Shown one piece after another: positions 8,853 to 17,500 of a stretch of DNA of 34,359 nt. The translations under genes and the position numbers were made by a program. Under the pieces are notes generated by a model. It made no database searches. It saw nothing but the letters and a program-made list of their open reading frames with translations, and was not told the DNA's origin. The DNA lies in assembly GCA_938048755.1 (NCBI GenBank), contig CALIUG010000002.1, positions 1 to 34,359 of the forward strand, read 5' to 3'. Positions within the stretch are counted from its first letter, which is position 1. Every line of letters starts with the position of its first letter. The DNA comes from an uncultured Alphaproteobacteria bacterium (lineage in GTDB: Bacteria; Pseudomonadota; Alphaproteobacteria; SP197).

Positions 8853-8890
8853 TGGCTAGAACAATCTGGCTCTATTGTCAGACCAGATTG
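8853..8890 (+). promoter_or_regulatory. Candidate TauR operator upstream of tpa
   Basis: Two direct repeats, TGGCTAGA (8853-8860) and TGGCTCTA (8867-8874), are spaced 14 bp apart. An 8-bp inverted repeat overlaps them: CAATCTGG (8862-8869) and CCAGATTG (8883-8890) with 13 nt between. The region is about 60-100 nt before the tpa start, a suitable place for an activator. Direct-repeat binding is known for Rhodobacter TauR. Which of the two arrangements is used here cannot be told from sequence. Confidence 0.55.
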
Positions 8891-8949
8891 CGACGCAGGA
8901 TCGGTTATTGACGTCGTATCCGTTCGATTCCTGCTTGGAGTTTTCCCCG

Positions 8950-10290
8950 ATGAACATGCTTGCCAAACCGCTGGAGTGTTTCGCCACAAATTCCCTGGAA
9001 CAGCACTGGATGCCGTTTACGGCCAACGCTGATTTCAAGGATGCTCCGCGTCTGGTGACCCGCAGCGAAGGCATGTATCTCTGGAACCAGCATGGTGACC
9101 AGGTGATCGACGGCTGCTCGGGCCTGTTCAATGTTGCCGCGGGTCACGGACGCCGCGAGATTGCCGACGCGGTCTATGCCCAGATGCTCCAGAACGACTA
9201 CACCGCGCCGTTCCAGTTGGGTCAGCCGACCAGCTTTGCCCTGGCCGCCAAGCTCTCGAACATGCTGCCCCTGACATTCAACCACGTCTTTTTCACCAAT
9301 TCGGGTTCTGAATCGATCGATACGGCCCTGAAGATCGCCATGGCGACCCAGCGTGCGCGCGGCGAATCCCAGCGCATCCGGTTTGTTTCGCGTGAGCGGG
9401 CCTATCACGGCGTCAACATGGGTGGTGTTTCGCTTTCGGGCATGGTGCGCAACCGCGAGACCTTCCCGGTCGTGATGCCCAATGTGGTGATGATCCGTCA
9501 CACCTGGGACGAAGATCAGGCCTTCACACGCGGCCAGCCGGAGAATCGTGGTGTCGAGCTTGCCAACGATCTGCAGCGCCACTGCGAAACCTATGGCGGC
9601 GCGACCATTGCTGCCGTCTTTGTCGAACCGGTTGCCGGATCGACCGGTACGCTGGTGCCGCCCAAGGGGTATCTCGAGCGCTTGCGTGAGATCTGTGACG
9701 AGCATGGCATTCTGCTCGTGTTCGATGAGGTCATTACCGGCTTCGGACGCCTGGGCAGCCCCTTTGCCACCGATGCATTCGGCGTCACGCCCGACATCAT
9801 CACCATGGCCAAGGCGCTGACCAATGGCGCGATCCCCATGGGCGCGGTTGCCGTCACCGATGAGGTCTATGAGACCGTCATGAACGCAGCGCCCGACAAG
9901 TCCATCGAGTTCGCGCACGGCTATACCTATTCAGCCCATCCTGCGGCCTGCGCTGCGGGCCTGGCGACCTTGCAGATCTATGAAGATGAAAAGCTTTTCG
10001 AGCGTGGTGCAGCCATGTCGGAATACTTCCTGGATGCGATCTGGTCGCTCAAGGATTTGCCGATTGTCCGGGATCTGCGCGGGTACGGCATGATGGCCGG
10101 TGTTGAAGTCCATGCGCTGGAAGGCAAGCCGGGAGCACGTGGCGGAGACCTGCAGAAGAAGCTTTTCTGGAACGGCTGTCACATCAAGTGGACGGGCGAT
10201 TGCGCGATTGTTGCGCCTTCACTCATTGCCGAGAAGCAGCACATTGATGAAATCGTCGATTGCCTGCGTGTCACCCTGAAGGATGCCTGA
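8950..10290 (+). CDS. tpa: Taurine:pyruvate aminotransferase
   Basis: A 446-residue class III (omega) aminotransferase. The PLP lysine is Lys288 in TMAKALTNGA, the cofactor aspartate is Asp259 in VFDEVITGFGR, and TNSGSESIDTALK is the phosphate-binding loop. Tpa moves the amino group of taurine to pyruvate, giving sulfoacetaldehyde and alanine, the substrate supply for Xsc. On sequence alone a beta-alanine:pyruvate or other omega-amino acid transaminase is possible; the xsc and tauR neighbours decide in favour of taurine. The ATG at 8950 follows GGAG with 9 nt spacing; another ATG lies two codons on. The ackA start codon follows the stop after 6 nt, so the two are almost certainly cotranscribed. 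Alanine dehydrogenase, needed to recycle pyruvate, is not in the window. Confidence 0.87.
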   Translation: MNMLAKPLECFATNSLEQHWMPFTANADFKDAPRLVTRSEGMYLWNQHGDQVIDGCSGLFNVAAGHGRREIADAVYAQMLQNDYTAPFQLGQPTSFALAAKLSNMLPLTFNHVFFTNSGSESIDTALKIAMATQRARGESQRIRFVSRERAYHGVNMGGVSLSGMVRNRETFPVVMPNVVMIRHTWDEDQAFTRGQPENRGVELANDLQRHCETYGGATIAAVFVEPVAGSTGTLVPPKGYLERLREICDEHGILLVFDEVITGFGRLGSPFATDAFGVTPDIITMAKALTNGAIPMGAVAVTDEVYETVMNAAPDKSIEFAHGYTYSAHPAACAAGLATLQIYEDEKLFERGAAMSEYFLDAIWSLKDLPIVRDLRGYGMMAGVEVHALEGKPGARGGDLQKKLFWNGCHIKWTGDCAIVAPSLIAEKQHIDEIVDCLRVTLKDA

Positions 10291-10296
10291 CAACCC

Positions 10297-11454
10297 GTGA
10301 CCGACAACGGCACGATCCTGGCGCTGAACTGCGGTTCTTCGTCGATCAAGTTCGCGGCCTTCGACAGAACGTGCCACGCGCTCCATCGCGGCCAGGTCGA
10401 GAACATCGGTGTCGGCCTCTCGCCACGCCTGAAGGATGGTGAGGGATCGCGCGACCTGCCGGGCGATCTGGACAGCCATGCCGGGATCATCGGGTATCTT
10501 CTGCGTGACGTGATCATGCCGCGCTTCGGCGATGTTTGCGGTGTTGGGCACCGGGTCGTGCATGGCGGCACGGTCTTTGATCAGCCGGCGCTGATCGATG
10601 CCACCGTGCGCGCGGGAATTGTCGATCTGTCGCCCCTGGCGCCAAGCCATCAGCCACACAACCTGGCCGGGATCGATGCCGTGGCACGTGCGCTTCCCGA
10701 TGTGCCCCAGGTCGCCTGTTTCGATACGGCCTTTCACCGGACCATCCCCGAGCATCGCCAGTTGATGGCTCTGCCGCGAAGCTATGCCGAACAGGGGTTG
10801 CGTCGCTTCGGATTCCACGGCCTGTCCTATCAGTCGATCGTTGCGCGTCTGCCAGAGGTCACTTCCGGCCGCCGCGTCGTCATCTGTCATCTGGGCAACG
10901 GATGCAGTCTGGCGGGTGTGGTGGATGGGCAATCAGCCTGGACTTCCATGGGTTTCACGCCACTCGACGGATTGGTCATGGGAACCCGGCCGGGTAGGCT
11001 TGATCCCGGTGCCGTGCTCTGGCTGATCCGTCACCATGACGGAGACCTGGACGCGGTCGACCGTGTTCTGAACCGCGAGTCCGGCCTGCTCGGCGTTTCG
11101 GGGCAGTCGTCGGACATGCGTGTTCTGCTCGACAGTGACCGTGAACCCGCCGAACTGGCCATCACCATGTTTGTCGACCGGCTGGTCCAGGAGATCGGCT
11201 CGGCGATGGCGGCGATCGGCGGGCTGGATGCCCTCGTGTTTGCCGGGGGCATTGGCGAAAACGCTGCAACGATCCGTGCGCGCGCCATGAAGGCGCTGGC
11301 CTGGACGGGACTTCAGATCGATGAAAACGCCAATGCCAGGCATGCCGGAAGGATCAGCATTGCCGCGTCGGTTCCCAGCGCACATGTCATCGCATCCGAC
11401 GAGGAGGGGATTATCGCACGCGCGGTGTACGACTGCACCGCAGGGTTGCGTTGA
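10297..11454 (+). CDS. ackA: Acetate kinase
   Basis: A 385-residue ASKHA-fold kinase with the acetate kinase landmarks in order: NCGSSSIKF near the N-terminus, VGHRVVHGG, FDTAFHRTIP, RRFGFHGLSY, the CHLGNGCSLAGVVDGQSAWT nucleotide-binding stretch, MGTRPGRLDPG, and the adenosine-site FAGGIGENAATIR. It interconverts acetyl phosphate plus ADP with acetate plus ATP. It starts with GTG 6 nt behind tpa and probably depends on translational coupling. In this setting it would capture the acetyl phosphate released by Xsc as ATP, whereas many taurine clusters carry phosphotransacetylase (pta). No pta is seen here. Confidence 0.95.
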   Translation: MTDNGTILALNCGSSSIKFAAFDRTCHALHRGQVENIGVGLSPRLKDGEGSRDLPGDLDSHAGIIGYLLRDVIMPRFGDVCGVGHRVVHGGTVFDQPALIDATVRAGIVDLSPLAPSHQPHNLAGIDAVARALPDVPQVACFDTAFHRTIPEHRQLMALPRSYAEQGLRRFGFHGLSYQSIVARLPEVTSGRRVVICHLGNGCSLAGVVDGQSAWTSMGFTPLDGLVMGTRPGRLDPGAVLWLIRHHDGDLDAVDRVLNRESGLLGVSGQSSDMRVLLDSDREPAELAITMFVDRLVQEIGSAMAAIGGLDALVFAGGIGENAATIRARAMKALAWTGLQIDENANARHAGRISIAASVPSAHVIASDEEGIIARAVYDCTAGLR

Positions 11455-11532
11455 GCCCGCATGCGCGTTGCGCGCTGGTACAACTATTTCGTGTATTGAG
11501 TCTTTTCCCGACAACCTCCTGCCTCTAGGCTG

Positions 11533-11562
11533 ATCAAGCTTTCATTGGGGGAGAAGCTTGAT
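11533..11562 (+). promoter_or_regulatory. Hairpin enclosing the ribosome-binding site of the lipoprotein gene
   Basis: ATCAAGCTT (11533-11541) and AAGCTTGAT (11554-11562) are perfect 9-nt inverted copies. The 12-nt loop contains the strong Shine-Dalgarno GGGGGAG, and the right arm ends inside the ATG at 11561. In RNA this would hold the start codon in a stem with the ribosome-binding site in the loop. As DNA it could equally be an operator. Confidence 0.45.
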
Positions 11563-11980
11563 GTCGCGTTTGTTTGTTTTGTTGGCCGTGTCGATTCTGG
11601 CCCTTTCAACCGGTGCCTGTGCCACGATTGTGGACGGGACCAGCCAGGATATCTCGGTCACAACTGTTCCGGGTGGCGCAACCTGTGAGTTTGAGCGGGT
11701 CGGCTCGGTCGTCGGGCTGATCGACGCCACGCCAGGCACGATTCATGTTTCCAAATCGAAGGACTCGATTGTGGTGACCTGCACCAAGGAGGGGCATCTC
11801 TCGGCAACTGAGGTTGTGTCGTCAGACTTCGGCGGAACAACCCTTGGCAACATCCTGCTGGGTGGTGTCGTTGGTGTCGTGATCGATGCGTCATCGGGTG
11901 CCAACAACAAGTACCCCGATACCATTTCCCTTGCTCTGCCGCCCGAGAAGTTCGAGAGCGCTGAAGCAAGCGACACCTAG
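11561..11980 (+). CDS. Lipoprotein, first of two tandem paralogues, ended early by TAG
   Basis: A 139-residue product with an N-terminal signal and a lipobox-like STGAC giving a lipidated cysteine at about residue 20. It is homologous along its length to the next gene: CATIVDGTSQ against CATVLEGTTQ, a middle segment with two cysteines likely in a disulfide, and a glycine-rich hydrophobic segment GGVVGVVIDASSG. The family resembles PEGA-like envelope lipoproteins common in alphaproteobacteria; no function is known to me. The start has an excellent ribosome-binding site. The TAG at 11978 interrupts a frame that would otherwise give 202 residues, nearly the 203 of the paralogue, so the C-terminal third is lost unless the stop is read through. 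Confidence 0.75.
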   Translation: MSRLFVLLAVSILALSTGACATIVDGTSQDISVTTVPGGATCEFERVGSVVGLIDATPGTIHVSKSKDSIVVTCTKEGHLSATEVVSSDFGGTTLGNILLGGVVGVVIDASSGANNKYPDTISLALPPEKFESAEASDT

Positions 11981-12169
11981 TTTGACGCCCTGGCCGAAGA
12001 TGCCGACAGACGTGGCAAGGTCGCCATGGAGGCCGCCAACAACAGTGCCCTATGTCGCAAGGATCCCGACGGCAGCGAGTGTGTCGATCTGATCGCCGAG
12101 ATCGAGACTGCGGTTGCGCGGGAACGTGACCAGATCGAAACCCAGCGTTCCGAAGTCATCATCGAATAG
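11981..12169 (+). pseudogene. Untranslated C-terminal remnant of the first lipoprotein
   Basis: Directly after the TAG the same frame stays open for 62 codons to a TAG at 12167. It encodes a helical tail including ANNSALCRKDPDG and VDLIAEIE, matching ANASALCRKNPEN and VALLAEIE in the downstream paralogue, with both cysteines kept. No frameshift is needed, only one changed codon. A stem-loop follows at 12184, as expected at the end of the original full-length gene. The conservation suggests a recent nonsense mutation, a base-calling error, or readthrough. Confidence 0.75.
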
Positions 12170-12183
12170 TCAGGCAACGGATG

Positions 12184-12215
12184 CGCAAGCCAGGCGGGTG
12201 ATTGCCTGGCTTGCG
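12184..12215 (+). terminator. Stem-loop after the full-length lipoprotein frame
   Basis: CGCAAGCCAGGC and GCCTGGCTTGCG form a perfect 12-bp stem with an 8-nt loop, 14 nt after the downstream stop at 12169. There is no U-tract, so it may be a Rho-linked or RNA-stabilising hairpin instead of a classical intrinsic terminator. Confidence 0.55.
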
Positions 12216-12315
12216 ATCCTCTGTGACCTGGTAGCGGGTTCTGGGGTTGTCTGGTTCACGCGTGGCTGATCTTGCTTTAGGTTGGCACTTCGTCTCCAAG
12301 CCCGAGGGTTCGTGA

Positions 12316-12927
12316 ATGTCGAAGTTGCGTGCCGCCCTGATTCTTTCCGCGACCGCTCTGGTCATCGCCGCCTGTGCGACGGTGCTGGAAGGAACGACCC
12401 AGAACATGACCGTGACGACCCTGCCCGAGGATGCTTCCTGCGTTCTCGAGCGGGATGGCAACGTTCTGGCAACCGTGTTGTCAACGCCCGAAACCGTGGA
12501 AGTATCCAAGGAAGGCGCACCGATCAGACTGGTCTGCAGTAAGCCCAACTACCTTGATGCATCACGGGTCGTGCTGGCCGGTTTCGATGGGTTCACGGCA
12601 GGCAATCTGCTCTTTGGTGGCATGGTGGGCGTGGTGATCGATGCCTCGACCGGAGCGGTGAACCAGTATCCTGAGGAAGTCTCGGTCATGTTGCCTCCGG
12701 CATGGTTCGAGCATGAAGGCGAGCGCGATGCCTTTTTCGATATTCTGAAGGCCGATGCCGAGTTCCGCGCTGTTGAGGCTCTCGACGCTGCCAATGCCAG
12801 CGCGCTGTGCCGGAAGAACCCTGAAAATCAGGATTGTGTCGCCCTGCTGGCAGAGATCGAGGACGGCCGCACACGCGAGCAGGCCCTCATCGAAAGTCAG
12901 CGCCTGGAAGCTGAAATCGGCGGATAG
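12316..12927 (+). CDS. Lipoprotein, second of two tandem paralogues
   Basis: A 203-residue protein with a signal sequence and a good lipobox, VIAAC, giving a lipidated cysteine at about residue 20. The N-terminal half is a beta-rich PEGA-like region with paired cysteines, followed by the hydrophobic glycine-rich segment GGMVGVVIDASTG. The C-terminal third is a charged, probably helical tail with two more cysteines. It is the intact relative of the gene just upstream, and the pair arose by tandem duplication. A 146-nt gap containing a stem-loop separates them, so this copy likely has its own promoter. It ends 25 nt before the convergent oxidoreductase gene. Function unknown; outer-membrane anchoring is inference. 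Confidence 0.82.
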   Translation: MSKLRAALILSATALVIAACATVLEGTTQNMTVTTLPEDASCVLERDGNVLATVLSTPETVEVSKEGAPIRLVCSKPNYLDASRVVLAGFDGFTAGNLLFGGMVGVVIDASTGAVNQYPEEVSVMLPPAWFEHEGERDAFFDILKADAEFRAVEALDAANASALCRKNPENQDCVALLAEIEDGRTREQALIESQRLEAEIGG

Positions 12928-12952
12928 GAAAGCCAGCCTCAGCCGGGTGCGC

Positions 12953-14566
12953 TCAGGCGCGGCTGTCTTCCAGAATCATCGCGGCGCATTTCTCGCCGAT
13001 CATGATCGCGGGCGCATTCGTGTTGCCCGAGACGACCGTGGGCATGATCGAGCAGTCGGCAACCCGCAGGTTGCCGATGCCGCGCACACGCAGGCGCTCG
13101 TCGACCACGGCCATGGGATCGGGGCCCATCTTGCAGGTGCCGCTGGGGTGGTAGATCGTGCCGCCAGTCTCGCGCACATAGTCCAACAGGTCTTCATCGC
13201 TGGTGACATGGGGTCCGGGCAGGGTCTCGGTCTTGACGTGCTGTGCATAGGCCGGCTCGGCGGCAATCTCGCGCGCGGCTTTCAGGCCGTCGACCATGGT
13301 GCGGCAATCGTTGGGCGTATCGAGAAAATTGGGCTGGATTTCCGGGCGCACGTTTGTGTCCGATGACCGCGCACGAACATGCCCTCGGCTTTCGGGGCGC
13401 AGCTGGCAGACCGAAAAGGTGACGCCTGGATAGTCGTGGAGTTTCTGTTCGGTGGGTTTGTCGGCGCTGAAGCAGATGAAATGGGCCTGAATGTCAGGCG
13501 TGGCGAGTTCCGGGCGGGTTTTGAGGAAAATGCCGACCTGACCGGCCGCCACGGTCAGCGGACCCGTGCGCTTGAGGATGTATTCCAGCCCCACGCGGGC
13601 GCGGCGCAGGGGGCCGGCGACATCCTCGTTGAGCGACATGCCGGGATGGGTCTGGTGCACCAGCCGGGCCTGGTAATGGTCCTGCAGATTTTCGCCCACG
13701 CCGGGCAGATCGGCGATCACCGGCACATCGAGCTCCTGGAGCAGGGCGCCGGGGCCAATGCCGGAAATCTGGAGAAGCTGGGGCGAGTTGATCGCACCGC
13801 CCGAAAGCACGACATCGCCGGAGGCGCGCGCCTCGATCTCGCGCCCATCCTGGAGGTAACGCACGCCCACGGCCCGGCCATCCTCGATCACAATGCGCGA
13901 GGTCATCGCACCGGTTTCGATCTTCAGGTTCGCCCGGCCCTTTGCACGCTTGAGGTAACCCACCGCCGCGCTGCTGCGCCGGCCGTTGCGGGTGGTGGTC
14001 TGGTAGTAACCGGCCCCTTCCTGCCGGGCGCCGTTGAAGTCCGGGTTGCGTGGAATGCCGCGTGCCTCTGCAGCATCAATCAGGGATTCGCAGATCGCGC
14101 GATGGCCGCGAATGTCGGAGACCTGGAGTGGGCCGTCGGCACCATGGAAGTCGTCGCCACCGCGCTCGTTGTCCTCGGACTTCCGGAAGAAGGGCAGCAC
14201 ATCGTCATAGGACCAGCCGGCGTTCCCCAACTGGCGCCAGTGGTCATAATCTTCCTTCTGGCCGCGGATGTAGATCAGCCCGTTGATCGAGGACGACCCG
14301 CCCAGCACCTTGCCGCGCGGCCACACCATGGGCCGGTTGTTGGAGCCCGGCACCGCCTCGGTCTCGTAACACCAGGAGAACTTCGGATCGTACATCATCC
14401 AGAAGTAACCGCCGGGCACATGGATTTTCGGACTGACATCACGCCCGCCTGCTTCCAGCAGCAGAACCCGGCGTGAGGCATCCTCCGACAGGCGCGAAGC
14501 AATGGCACAACCGGCCGACCCGGCCCCGATGACGATATGATCGAAGGTTTCCATGGCCGCAGTCAT
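12953..14566 (-). CDS. GMC family oxidoreductase, choline dehydrogenase-like
   Basis: A 537-residue FAD enzyme of the glucose-methanol-choline family. The N-terminal dinucleotide-binding motif is IGAGSAGCAIASRLSE followed by the LLLEAGG segment. The GMC signature regions (KVLGGSSSINGLIYIRG, and GGAINSPQLLQISGIG about 200 residues on) are present, as is the C-terminal catalytic pair, His473 in YHPSGTCKMG and Asn517 in SGNTNAPA. Members oxidise alcohols; choline is one candidate but no betaine aldehyde dehydrogenase or betI is nearby, so the substrate is open. The ATG at 14566 lies 12 nt behind the RTX protease stop on the same strand, so it may be cotranscribed with it; an ATG at 14554 is also possible. 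Confidence 0.9.
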   Translation of the reverse strand: MTAAMETFDHIVIGAGSAGCAIASRLSEDASRRVLLLEAGGRDVSPKIHVPGGYFWMMYDPKFSWCYETEAVPGSNNRPMVWPRGKVLGGSSSINGLIYIRGQKEDYDHWRQLGNAGWSYDDVLPFFRKSEDNERGGDDFHGADGPLQVSDIRGHRAICESLIDAAEARGIPRNPDFNGARQEGAGYYQTTTRNGRRSSAAVGYLKRAKGRANLKIETGAMTSRIVIEDGRAVGVRYLQDGREIEARASGDVVLSGGAINSPQLLQISGIGPGALLQELDVPVIADLPGVGENLQDHYQARLVHQTHPGMSLNEDVAGPLRRARVGLEYILKRTGPLTVAAGQVGIFLKTRPELATPDIQAHFICFSADKPTEQKLHDYPGVTFSVCQLRPESRGHVRARSSDTNVRPEIQPNFLDTPNDCRTMVDGLKAAREIAAEPAYAQHVKTETLPGPHVTSDEDLLDYVRETGGTIYHPSGTCKMGPDPMAVVDERLRVRGIGNLRVADCSIMPTVVSGNTNAPAIMIGEKCAAMILEDSRA

Positions 14567-14578
14567 GGCATGGAAGGC

Positions 14579-17500
14579 TCAGAAAATGAAGTCAGAGGCA
14601 CCGAGCGATGCTTCGTTGATGCCGTTGAGGGTGATGACATCGTTGCCGCCATCGAAGGTGATGATGGCGTTGGTGCCGCTATCGCTGAGGTGATGGGCGG
14701 TGAGGTCGGCAAAGTCGGTGATGTCGGCGACGTCCGATAGGTCGATAGGGTCGTTGCCTGCTTCGAAATCGTTGATTGTGTCGTGGCCGGCACCGTCCGA
14801 GAAGGCGAAGATGTCGTTGCCGTCCTCACCGGTGAGGATGTCGTTGCCCGTGCCGCCCAGCAGGGTGTCGTCACCATCGCCGCTCTTGAGGTTGTCGTCG
14901 CCGTCGCCGCCCGTTAGCGTGTCGTTGCCGCCATGGCCGCGCAGGATGTCGTTGCCGACGTCGCCATCGAGCAGGTCGTCGCCGCCGCTGCCCAGAAGCT
15001 TGTCATCGCCGCCCTGGCCCAGCAGCGTGTCGCTGCCGTTGGAGCCCTCCAGGGTGTCGCCAAAGTCCGATCCAAGGAGACGCTCGATATCGCGCAGGAT
15101 GTCGGAACCCTGATCGGCACCGATTACCTGGGCCGCGAGTTTGGAGAGATCGACCGTGATGCCGCCTGAGGCCGAGGCATAGTCGGCCGTGTCGTGGTCG
15201 GACCCGCCCTCCAGCCGGTCGTTGCCGGCACCGCCCAGGAGTGTGTCGTTGCCGCTTTGACCGATGAGACGATCCGCCCCATCGCCACCGATCAGCAGGT
15301 CGTCATCGCCGCCCGACTTCAGGTTGTCATCGCCCGTGCCGCCATCCAGCGTGTCGTCGCCACCGTGACCGCGCAGAATGTCGGCCTCGCTGCCGCCGCT
15401 GAGCATGTCCGACCCGCTGCGCCCCAGCAGTGTGTCGGCGCCGGCCGATCCGGTCAGGCTGTCGGCCTGGCCGCTGCCTTCCAGGCGGTCGTCGAAATCC
15501 GAACCCAGGACACTCTCGACATCCTGGATGATATCGCTGCCCTGGTTGGCGCCGATAACCTGTCTGGTGGCGGTGCTCAGATTGACGTTGATGCCTGCAT
15601 CGGCCCCGGAATAGTCGACAACATCGATGCCATCGCCACCCTCGAGCCGGTCGTTGTCTGCGCCGCCGATGAGAACATCGTTGCCGCCCTGACCGCGCAG
15701 GCGATCACCGCCGGACGATGCGATCAGCAGATCGTTGCCACTGCCACCTGAGGCCGTATCTGATCCTGCCCCGCCAAGGAGCGCGTCGTTGCCTTCCGCG
15801 CCGGCCAGCACGTCATCGCCGTCACCACCGTCGAGGGAGTCGGAGCCCGCGCCGCCGTCAAGGTCGTCGGCACCGTCCTGTCCGGCAAGCGTATCGTTGC
15901 CAAGCCCGCCCGACAGACTGTTGTTCAGATTGTTGCCTTCAAGCATGTCACCAAAATCAGAGCCAATGGCGGCTTCGACATCCTTGATGATGTCGTCGCC
16001 CTGGTCGGCGCCGATTGCCTGCCTGACCGAAACACCAAGGTCGACAGAAATGCCGCCGTTTGCCGCACTGAAGTCGACGAGGTCAAAATCCCCGCCGCCT
16101 TCAAGGCGATCATCGCCGGTGCCGCTGACCAGCACATCGTCACCGGCCTGACCGCGCAGCCGGTCTCCGCCTGACGATGCGGTCAGGTGGTCGTTGCCGC
16201 TGCCGCCCGAGGCCGTGTCGGAGCCAGCCCCGCCATCGATTGTGTCGTTGCCCAGCGAACCCACCAGCATGTCGTCGCCCTGGCCACCGTCGAGGCTGTC
16301 GTCGCCATCCCCGCCCAGGAGATCGTCGGCACCGTCGTTGCCCAGAAGGGTGTCCGAACCGCCGCCGCCGGCAAGACTGTCGTTGCCGCCGCCGCCAGAG
16401 AGCGTATCGCCGAACCCTGAGCCCAGAACGGACTCGACCCCTGAAATCCTGTCGGTACCCTGGTCGGCCCCGATCACCTGGTCGAGCGTGGTTCCCAGAT
16501 CGACGCTGATGCCGCTGCTTGCCCCGGCGTAGTCCACCTGATCGAAGTCGGCGCCGCCCGTGATGGTGTCGTTACCCGATCCTCCGGCCAGGATATCGTT
16601 GCCTGCGTCGCCGTTCAGCTGATCGTCACCCGCGCTGCCCAACAGCTGATCGTTACCCGCGCCGCCCAGCAGGGTGTCGTTGCCTGGGCCGCCGTCGAGT
16701 GCGTTGCCGGACGTGTTGGCCACACCGTTGAGGGTGTCGTTGCCGGCTCCACCAAACACACCGCCATCAATACTGGCGGTGCCCAGTTCCAACGTGGTGA
16801 GAACGTCATTGCCACCGAGCAGGTTGAGGATGCCGTTCTCGACCCCGCTCACGGTGATCGTGTTCACGCCATCCTGGAGAATCAGGTCCGTGCCGCCGGA
16901 AGCCGAAAGAGTCAGCTGATCATTGGCGGATGAGGCATCGAGCTGGCCAAGGTCATGGCCTGATCCGCCCAGGACTGTGACATCACCGGCGCCAAGTGTG
17001 GCGAGGAGCGTGTCGTTGCCTGTGCCGCCGTCAAGAAGGCCACCGCTGACGCCTCCGTTGAGTAGATCATCGCCGGCGTCGCCCAGCAGGGTGTTGTTGC
17101 CCGAACCGCCCAGCAGCGTATCGTTGCCCAGGCCACCATCCAGAGCATTGCCTGTCGTGTTCGCGGCTCCGTTCAGGAGGTCGTTGCCCGCACCGCCGAA
17201 GATCCCGCCGTCGATGGCGGCTGCTCCCAGATCCTGAACGGTCACGACGTCGTCGCCATCCAGAAGATTCAGGGTGCCGGTCTCGACACCACCGATCGTG
17301 GCCGTGTTTGTACCGTCATTGATTGTCAGATTGACACTACCGCTGGCCGCAACGGTGATCTGGTCGTCACCGGCTGTCAGATGGAGCACGCCGACATCAT
17401 TGCCTGACCCGCCACTGATCGAGATGTTCCCGCCATCGAGGGTGGCGTGAATCGTGTCGTTGCCCGTTCCGCCATCGAGAGAGTCAGCGCCACCGCCACC

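Noticed and set aside
8950-10290. Beta-alanine:pyruvate aminotransferase
   Set aside because: Sequence alone allows it, but the adjoining tauR, xsc and ackA and the shared promoter motifs favour taurine.
12953-14566. Assignment as betA of a choline-to-betaine operon
   Set aside because: betB, betI and choline transporters are absent, and GMC enzymes vary widely in substrate.
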